From an uncultured Erysipelotrichaceae bacterium (GTDB lineage Bacteria; Bacillota_I; Bacilli_A; RF39; UBA660): DNA of 45,694 nt. Below, in pieces: positions 40,670 to 45,694 of the stretch (within the stretch, counting starts at the first letter, position 1; the number at the start of each line of letters is the position of its first letter). The position numbers were made by a program, and so were the translations under genes. The stretch covers positions 1 through 45,694 of the forward strand of contig CACWWC010000011.1 in assembly GCA_902764545.1 (NCBI GenBank), in the 5' to 3' direction. Under the pieces are notes generated by a model that did no database searches, was not told where the DNA came from, and worked only from the letters and a program-made list of their open reading frames with translations.

Positions 40670-41580
40670 TAATATATCATTGTATGGAGTATTCTGTCTG
40701 TATTTTTAAAATTTATTTTGGCAATATCTTTTAGTTTATCTTCTCCATATTTATCGACTACTTCTTCACCAATAGTATCTACATCTTTTCCTGCACCTTT
40801 TGGAAGAGGTATATGTATTTCATCACATATTTTATCAAATTCTTTTAGGAATATATATCTACTAATTATTGATGCTGCTGCTACAGCATTATTCTTATCT
40901 TCTGCTTTTGTTAGAAAAGTGATATCTTTTTGGATATTTGTTTGATCTTTTATATATTCGTAATATCTTGCTTCTCTTGCAAATTCATCTACTATAATAT
41001 AATTGTATTTTGGTTTTTCTTCTTCAATTAATTGAAATAATACTTTATTGTGAAGTATGGCTTTTATTTTATTCATATTGATGTCTCTTGTATATTTTTC
41101 ATTATATTCTTTGTTTGTTAAAATTACACTTCTATATTTGATTTTCTTTGCTATTTGAGGTGCAATTTTTAATATTTTACTATCATCTATTTTTTTTGAG
41201 TCCCCTACACCTAAACTTTCTAAATATTCTATATCATCTTTTGATACGTAACAAGCAGTAACTACTATTGGACCGAAGTAGTCTCCGGTACCAACTTCAT
41301 CTGATCCTACAGCACTACAGTCATAATATTTTAAATCTTGCTTTTTTCTTTCTTCTTTTTTTTCTTTTGTGTTTTCCAATGCAACACCCCACATAGCTGC
41401 ATCTACATCTGCACTTGTTCCTTGAAACATTACTTTTCCTGATTCATACATCGTTATTACTGTATCTTCCTCTTGTGCTTGAAAGACTACATATGGAATG
41501 ACTTTATCTCTTCTTTTATCTTTATAGTATTCAATCATTTTTTCTTTTATTTCATCGTTTACTTTGATTACTACGTTCAT
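40669..41580 (-). CDS. rnhC: Ribonuclease HIII
   Basis: The 303-residue protein has an N-terminal TBP-like domain (about residues 1-85, with VMFQGTSADVDAAMWG), then the RNase H catalytic domain with GSDEVGTGDYFGPIVV, the VDEF strand and KAEDKNNAVAAASIISRY. It cleaves RNA in RNA-DNA hybrids, removing R-loops and primers. The ATG follows AAGGAGGA on the minus strand. It is the last gene of an operon with two mTERF-like repeat proteins, starting 10 bases after the stop of the shorter one. Confidence 0.95.
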   Translation of the reverse strand: MNVVIKVNDEIKEKMIEYYKDKRRDKVIPYVVFQAQEEDTVITMYESGKVMFQGTSADVDAAMWGVALENTKEKKEERKKQDLKYYDCSAVGSDEVGTGDYFGPIVVTACYVSKDDIEYLESLGVGDSKKIDDSKILKIAPQIAKKIKYRSVILTNKEYNEKYTRDINMNKIKAILHNKVLFQLIEEEKPKYNYIIVDEFAREARYYEYIKDQTNIQKDITFLTKAEDKNNAVAAASIISRYIFLKEFDKICDEIHIPLPKGAGKDVDTIGEEVVDKYGEDKLKDIAKINFKNTDRILHTMIY

Positions 41581-41590
41581 AATTCCTCCT

Positions 41591-41980
41591 TTATATTAAT
41601 TCAACTGATTCATAAAAAAAGTATTCAGTTATTTTTTCTTTTGAAAAACCTTCTTTTTTTAATTCTAAATATTTTTTATTAATTGTTTCATAACTAATAT
41701 TTAATATATATGGGTTTATATCAAGCAATAAATTAATATTATCAAGTTCCAATTCTTTGAACTTTTTTATTAGTTTTTCTATGTCGTTTAAATTTTTACT
41801 GATACAAAAAGGATTTGTTATAAAAATGTTTTTAATATTATTACTTAGACATCCAACACTTCCTAAAAGATCAATTAAACTATATATATCATTGTCACTT
41901 ATGTTTCCTATTTCTTCGTTTGAATCCATCATATTTTTTATCTCTTCAATACTAAATCCATATCTTATTAGTACATCCAT
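41591..41980 (-). CDS. Short mTERF-like repeat protein
   Basis: The 129-residue helical protein has repeat units like those of its upstream neighbour: IFITNPFCISKN and LLLDINPYILNIS, with conserved Pro at residues 57 and 90. Each is followed by an I-x-x-K-x-x-x-L helix (IEKLIKKFKELEL, INKKYLELKKEGFSKEKI). It probably holds three to four repeats. The start overlaps the TAA of the longer gene by one base after AAGGGGGAA, so the two are coupled and may have arisen by splitting of one gene. Its role is unknown; mTERF folds bind nucleic acid. Confidence 0.65.
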   Translation of the reverse strand: MDVLIRYGFSIEEIKNMMDSNEEIGNISDNDIYSLIDLLGSVGCLSNNIKNIFITNPFCISKNLNDIEKLIKKFKELELDNINLLLDINPYILNISYETINKKYLELKKEGFSKEKITEYFFYESVELI

Positions 41981-43155
41981 TAATAATTCCCCCTTATTAA
42001 TTCATCTATCTTGATATTATACTTATTATAAAAATATGTATCTTTTTCAAATAAATCATTTTTTATTATATCAAAGCTAATATTATTATATTTTAAAAAC
42101 TTGTATCTATTTCGAATTAACATTAAACTATATGTCAGATATTTTGGATTCTCTTTAATAATATTTAGTAGGTCATTTTTCTTGTAGAAATCTACCTTGT
42201 CTTTTATTTCATTTTTATTATAACCAATTATAATTGGTTGATTTAGAATTGCTTTTTTTATTTCATTTTCATTAAAATTCAATGATACTAAATTATTATA
42301 ATTTTCATTTATCAATTCAATAGAATATAGAAGTATATATGGATTTTTTATTGTGATTTCTACAATTTCATTATTGTCAAAATGCTTTTTTAGGTTATCT
42401 AGTTTAGCTTCTATTTGATTTAGATAATTATGTTTGAGTATGATAGGTATTTTTTTTATGATATTTATAATATCCTCTTTTCTATATCCATATTTTTCTA
42501 GTGTAATTATTTTGTTTTCTATTTTGTTGTTTTCATATATATATAATTCAGGTAAATATGAAGTAATGTTAATAAAGTCTTTTTTACTTAAACCCAGTTT
42601 CATTGAGTCATTAATTTTTTTGTTTATTTTGGAGATTGATATTTCAATTAAATCAGGGACTGTTGTGATTATGTTAATTATATCTTTACTTTTATATCCT
42701 ATTTCTTTAAAATCATTAATTCTTTTTTTTATGTATGAATTATCTAGATTTATGATCTCCGGTTTTGTTTTAATTATTTTAATTATTTTATCAGTCTTTA
42801 GATTAATTGAAGCAAAAAACAAAAATTTATTTTTTATTTTGCCTTTTGATATATCTATTATATATGGATAGTCTTTGATTATATTGAATGTATCTATTTT
42901 GTTGATTCCAAATTCATTTAGTTCTTTTATTTTTTGTTTTATGGTATCTGTACTTGTATATGTTATCTTTGGAAATATTAGAGTTATTTTTTTAATATCT
43001 TTGTTATTAAAACCACTTTTATGGAAATAATTTACGAGACTTTTAAAATTATAGAGTATATCTGAATTTTTATAGCTTGTCATTCTATATGTTTTCTTGA
43101 GCATTTCTTTTTCTTCTTCTGTATATCCAATGTTTGACATATATTCATCTAACAT
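41980..43155 (-). CDS. mTERF-like helical repeat protein (nine 35-residue units)
   Basis: The 391-residue protein is made of repeated helix pairs. A proline recurs at residues 62, 97, 132, 167, 202, 237, 272 and 307, exactly 35 apart, and once more at 337. Each unit reads roughly P-x-I-I, then a helix I-x-x-K-I-x-x-L/F-x-x-x-G-Y/I/L, then K-x-D-I-I-N-I-I. This matches the mTERF repeat of mitochondrial and chloroplast nucleic-acid-binding proteins (PxL...LxxxGl..i). The repeats are Lys/Asn/Ile-rich, with no membrane segment. ATG 43155 follows GAGGTG. It leads an operon with a short homologue and RNase HIII. Confidence 0.75.
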   Translation of the reverse strand: MLDEYMSNIGYTEEEKEMLKKTYRMTSYKNSDILYNFKSLVNYFHKSGFNNKDIKKITLIFPKITYTSTDTIKQKIKELNEFGINKIDTFNIIKDYPYIIDISKGKIKNKFLFFASINLKTDKIIKIIKTKPEIINLDNSYIKKRINDFKEIGYKSKDIINIITTVPDLIEISISKINKKINDSMKLGLSKKDFINITSYLPELYIYENNKIENKIITLEKYGYRKEDIINIIKKIPIILKHNYLNQIEAKLDNLKKHFDNNEIVEITIKNPYILLYSIELINENYNNLVSLNFNENEIKKAILNQPIIIGYNKNEIKDKVDFYKKNDLLNIIKENPKYLTYSLMLIRNRYKFLKYNNISFDIIKNDLFEKDTYFYNKYNIKIDELIRGNY

Positions 43156-43236
43156 ATAGTATTCACCTCGAATTTATTATAGCATAATTTTATTAAATAG
43201 TTTATAATGAATGTAGAGATAGTAGAGGTGATTTGT
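43156..43236. promoter_or_regulatory. Divergent promoter region
   Basis: On the minus strand TATAAT lies near 43175-43180, ahead of the GAGGTG of the mTERF-like gene. On the plus strand TATAAT is at 43203-43208, ahead of the GAGGTG of the CvpA gene. -35 boxes are poor in both directions. Confidence 0.55.
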
Positions 43237-43962
43237 GTGCTTAATATATTTGATATAGGAATTATTCTAATTCTTATTATGTTTGTGGTTGTGGGATTTA
43301 AAAAAGGGGTTATAAAAGAAAGCGTCTCTTTAATTGCTTTTATCATTGTCTTTGTTTTATCTTGGTTATTAAAAGGGGTAATTGGTAATTTTTTGTGTAT
43401 ATATTTTCCTTTTTTTAAATTTAGCGGGGTAATTAGTGGACTTAGTAGTTTAAATATTTTAATATATCAATTAATTGCTTTTATAATAGTTTTTGGATTT
43501 TTACTTGGATTCTATTCTTTGGTTTTAAAGATTTCAAAGGTTTTTCAAAAGATTGTTAATATGACTTTGGTTTTATGGATACCATCTAAAATATTGGGTG
43601 CTTTGGTTTCATTTATAAAAGGATATTTATGTGTATTTATTTGTTTAGTATTTCTTATAATTCCTTTGGGAGGTTCCAATATCTTTCAAGATAGCAATAT
43701 GATTAATTATATTTTATATAAAACCCCAATATTATCTAATTTTACGGGCTCTTTTGTTAATCCTATTAATGAAATATATTCATTAAGTGAAGATGTTTCA
43801 AATAATAAGATTAGTGTTAATGATGTGAATATAAGAGCAATCAGTATTATGCTTAAGTATAAAGTTGTAAATTATAAGACTTTAGATATTATTTATAATA
43901 GGAATAAACTTGAAAATGTTGATGGACTTGATAGTATTTTACATAAAGAGGAGGATTTATGA
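43237..43962 (+). CDS. CvpA-family membrane protein
   Basis: The roughly 241-residue protein has four to five membrane helices. The first begins NIFDIGIILILIMFVVVGFKKGVIKESVSLIAFIIVFVLSWLLK, the CvpA/YshB start (D..i......G...G........). A hydrophilic C-terminal part follows. CvpA proteins are linked to envelope stress and colicin V export in E. coli; the molecular role is unclear. GTG 43237 lies 6 bases after GAGGTG (43225-43230); the ATG at 43207 is upstream of that site. It is coupled to trx by an ATGA overlap. Confidence 0.8.
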   Translation: MLNIFDIGIILILIMFVVVGFKKGVIKESVSLIAFIIVFVLSWLLKGVIGNFLCIYFPFFKFSGVISGLSSLNILIYQLIAFIIVFGFLLGFYSLVLKISKVFQKIVNMTLVLWIPSKILGALVSFIKGYLCVFICLVFLIIPLGGSNIFQDSNMINYILYKTPILSNFTGSFVNPINEIYSLSEDVSNNKISVNDVNIRAISIMLKYKVVNYKTLDIIYNRNKLENVDGLDSILHKEEDL

Positions 43963-44249
43963 TATTAGTAAAAAGTGAAAGTGAATTTAGAGAATATATA
44001 AAGAAAGATAGAGTTTTAGTTGATTTTTATGCTGATTGGTGTAATCCATGTAAGATGATGGATATGATATTTGAAGATTTTCATGATATTGAAATTGTAA
44101 AGGTTGATATAGATAGGTTTAGGGGGATTGCTAAGGAATATAAAGTTATGTCTATTCCTAATTTGAAGATATTTAGTAATGGAGATGTTATAAAAGAGGC
44201 GGTTGGTTTTATGAGCCGCGATGAATTTAGCAAGTTTATAAATGATTAG
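43959..44249 (+). CDS. trxA: Thioredoxin
   Basis: The 96-residue thioredoxin has VLVDFYADWCNPCKMM with the redox pair C-N-P-C (Asn in place of the usual Gly), the cis-Pro region VMSIPNLKIFSNG and the C-terminal helix. It reduces disulphides in the cytoplasm. Its ATG overlaps the TGA of the CvpA gene, so the two are coupled. Confidence 0.92.
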   Translation: MILVKSESEFREYIKKDRVLVDFYADWCNPCKMMDMIFEDFHDIEIVKVDIDRFRGIAKEYKVMSIPNLKIFSNGDVIKEAVGFMSRDEFSKFIND

Positions 44250-44304
44250 GTGAATATGATAAATATATTTTTTAACAATTTTTATTTGAAAGGGGTTGTG
44301 CTAG

Positions 44305-44541
44305 TTGCGTTGTGAAAAGTGTGGTTCATTAGTTGATGATGATGCTAATTATTGTGATGTTTGTGGTAAACAATTGACGAGAAATAAAAAGGGAGAAATA
44401 AAAAAGTTTTTATTTGTTAGTGATGATTTAGATAATACACAAATTAAAAAAGATAAAGACCGAGATTTAAAAATTTTAACTATCATTTTTTTCCTTATAA
44501 TTTTGTTGTTGGGAGTTTTGTTTGTCTTTTATCCTTTCTAA
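44305..44541 (+). CDS. Zinc-ribbon protein with C-terminal membrane helix
   Basis: The 78-residue protein starts RCEKCGSLVDDDANYCDVCGKQL, a CxxC-x10-CxxC zinc ribbon. A basic/acidic linker and a C-terminal hydrophobic helix (about residues 56-76) make it tail-anchored with the ribbon in the cytoplasm. The start is TTG 44305, about 9 bases after AAAGGGG. Its function is unknown; such proteins are common in Bacillota. Confidence 0.8.
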   Translation: MRCEKCGSLVDDDANYCDVCGKQLTRNKKGEIKKFLFVSDDLDNTQIKKDKDRDLKILTIIFFLIILLLGVLFVFYPF

Positions 44542-44561
44542 ACTTCTGTTTGATTTTTTTA

Positions 44562-44589
44562 TTGATTTTTAGTTTTGATGTGATATAAT
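44562..44589 (+). promoter_or_regulatory. Promoter with extended -10
   Basis: TTGATT (44562-44567), 16 bases and TGA-TATAAT (44581-44589) precede the membrane protein at 44612. Confidence 0.75.
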
Positions 44590-44611
44590 ATGTCTTGTTA
44601 GGTGACGGATT

Positions 44612-45379
44612 ATGAGGACTAGAGATTATATTAATAACAAAAAGATTAGTAATAACAAAAAAATTGAAAAGTTAAAGAAGAAAAGTAAGCTGTTTGACTT
44701 TATAAGTTTTGGAGGAGCGGTTTTGGGCTTTTCACTAGCAGGTTGCTTACTTTTATATAGTATTGTTCCAAGTGTTGTATGTTTAGGGCTAGGAGCTGGT
44801 TTTTTATCTTCTAATATAAAAAACAGAAAAGTTACGGATTCTAAAGTTAGAGAGATAAATAATCAAAACGACTTTCTAGATAAAACTTTAGAGGGTAATA
44901 TTGATGCTAGTTTGGAGAAGAATAAACAACGTAAAGGTTTATTAAAACAATATAGTGGTGAACTTAAAGATGAGGAAGACAATGTAAATAAATCTAATAT
45001 TAGAGATTATATTATAGCTGGTGCGTTAGGAGTTTTAGCTGGGGTTGGTTTTATGTTTGGAGGATTTACATGTTTATTTAGCCCCCTTGTTGCAGGATTA
45101 AAGTTTATTGCAAATTCTGCTACTTCTCATGATATTGATGAATGTGAAAAAGTTAAATCTAAAGCTAACAATGTAAAAAACGAACTTGATATCATTGATA
45201 ATGCATCAAATAATGTTAGTGGTAGAAGGCCTTCTAGGGCTAGAGCGCTTACATCAAAAAGAGAAAATGAAAGACATTATTCTAAGGCGGATATTGAAGC
45301 TGTAGATGATTATGTAGAAAGTTTAGCTAATGAGGGTTCTATTTCAAATGGTAATTCTAAGATGATAGTAAAGAAATAA
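44612..45379 (+). CDS. Unknown membrane protein with two hydrophobic hairpins
   Basis: The 255-residue protein has a basic N-terminus and two glycine-rich hydrophobic regions: residues about 30-62 (FISFGGAVLGFSLAGCLLLYSIVPSVVC...) and about 132-165 (YIIAGALGVLAGVGFMFGGF...). A Lys/Glu/Asn-rich coiled segment lies between them, and the C-terminus is hydrophilic with RRPSRARALTSKR. The two halves look like an internal duplication of one hairpin-plus-coil unit. ATG 44612 follows AGGTGA. No family is recognised. Confidence 0.65.
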   Translation: MRTRDYINNKKISNNKKIEKLKKKSKLFDFISFGGAVLGFSLAGCLLLYSIVPSVVCLGLGAGFLSSNIKNRKVTDSKVREINNQNDFLDKTLEGNIDASLEKNKQRKGLLKQYSGELKDEEDNVNKSNIRDYIIAGALGVLAGVGFMFGGFTCLFSPLVAGLKFIANSATSHDIDECEKVKSKANNVKNELDIIDNASNNVSGRRPSRARALTSKRENERHYSKADIEAVDDYVESLANEGSISNGNSKMIVKK

Positions 45380-45394
45380 TTCTTTACTTTTTTT
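45367..45394 (+). terminator. Terminator after the membrane protein
   Basis: AGTAAAGAA and TTCTTTACT form a perfect 9-bp stem over ATAA, followed by T to 45394; the TAA stop is in the loop region. Confidence 0.92.
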
Positions 45395-45471
45395 ATTTAT
45401 AAGGAAAGTGTGTTGAAAATAAGTGCTCGGCAAACAAATGTATTATATATTGGATTTGAGAGGTTTGTTAT

Positions 45472-45694
45472 ATGTATAAAACATTTAGATTTCGTATCTA
45501 TCCTAATCATAATCAAATTGTTTTGATTAATAAAACATTTGGCTGCTATAGGTTTATTTATAATTTTTTTTTAAGTATTTGTAAAGACAATGTTTATTGT
45601 AGGAATAGATTTAGGGGTAAAAGATTTAATAGTAACATCGAGTGGAGAAAAATATAAAAATCCAAAAGAAATTAAAAGGTATGAAAAAAGAATA
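45472..45694 (+). pseudogene. tnpB: IS605/IS1341-type TnpB remnant with internal deletion and frameshift
   Basis: ATG 45472 after a GAGAGG-like site opens YKTFRFRIYPNHNQIVLINKTFGCYRFIYNFFLS, the usual TnpB N-terminus. After about 40 residues the sequence switches frame and continues FIVGIDLGVKDLIVTSSGEKY (45593 onward), the RuvC-I catalytic segment. In intact TnpB that segment lies around residue 190. Roughly 140 residues, including most of the nucleic-acid recognition domain, are therefore missing. The frame is still open at the window edge. No tnpA and no clear element end is visible in the 75 bases upstream. Confidence 0.75.

Noticed and set aside
42434-42871. Plus-strand 145-codon hydrophobic frame inside the mTERF-like gene
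   Set aside because: It is the complement of the repeat gene, rich in Ile/Phe because the opposite strand is Lys/Asn-rich; no ribosome binding site.
42034-43155. TAL-effector-like DNA-binding repeats
   Set aside because: The period is similar (35), but the repeats lack the LTPxQVVAIAS-type helix and hypervariable pair; the proline-led mTERF pattern fits better.
1-45694. TGA read as tryptophan (Mollicute code)
   Set aside because: Many genes end in TGA overlapping the next ATG (for example 15764, 26490, 27014, 35690), and tryptophans in conserved motifs are TGG.
1-45694. CRISPR array, tRNA or rRNA genes
   Set aside because: No spaced direct repeats and no cloverleaf or TTCGAATC-like T-arm sequences were noticed on reading both strands.

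Overview
The window is very AT-rich, uses the standard code (TGA is a stop in many ATGA gene overlaps and tryptophan is TGG) and has strong AGGAGG-type ribosome binding sites with many GTG/TTG starts. The hrcA-grpE-dnaK-dnaJ operon with two CIRCE operators, an adjacent parE/parC pair, RNase HIII, a ylbD-ylbE-ylbF-rsmD block as in Bacillus, and DUF975 and CvpA proteins all point to a low-GC Bacillota of the Bacilli type. An uncultured gut lineage (RF39-like) is my inference. No tRNA, rRNA or CRISPR array was seen.

Region 1 (about 0.2-11.8 kb) is one dense accessory cluster for a sugar-derived product: ManC-type guanylyltransferase, HAD phosphatase (opposite strand), glycerol-1-phosphate dehydrogenase-like enzyme, two different radical SAM enzymes with C-terminal cysteine clusters, two GT4 glycosyltransferases, GNAT acetyltransferase, UDP-sugar dehydrogenase, PHP phosphatase, PIG-L deacetylase and an APH-like kinase. 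No flippase, polymerase or initiating glycosyltransferase is in view, so the product may be a small decorated glycoside or glycolipid rather than an ordinary capsule.

Region 2 (11.8-13.7 kb) is a two-gene operon (SPFH protein and an unknown helical protein) behind a leader that looks like a yybP-ykoY (Mn2+) riboswitch overlapping an intrinsic terminator. A DUF6273-like gene remnant follows.

Region 3 (13.8-20.5 kb) holds the radical SAM/DUF4130 DNA-repair pair translationally coupled to a divergent GroEL-like protein without GroES, then several unknown genes. One of these (18193) is the first member of a three-member paralogous family. The other two sit between parE and parC, and one of them is frameshifted.

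Region 4 (20.5-40.6 kb) is mostly housekeeping: topoisomerase IV, ylbDEF-rsmD, a prepilin-like lectin protein, the HrcA/DnaK operon, an ABC-2 exporter behind a leader terminator, a divergent ThyA with DHFR, an L,D-transpeptidase and a DUF975 membrane protein.

Region 5 (40.6-45.7 kb) contains a minus-strand operon of two mTERF-like repeat proteins and RNase HIII, then CvpA, thioredoxin, a zinc ribbon, a membrane protein and a broken tnpB. The most unusual items are the bacterial mTERF-like repeats with an exact 35-residue period, the three-paralogue family wedged into the topoisomerase IV locus, the metal-riboswitch-like leader on an SPFH gene, the GroEL paralogue in a DNA-repair operon and the two-radical-SAM sugar cluster.
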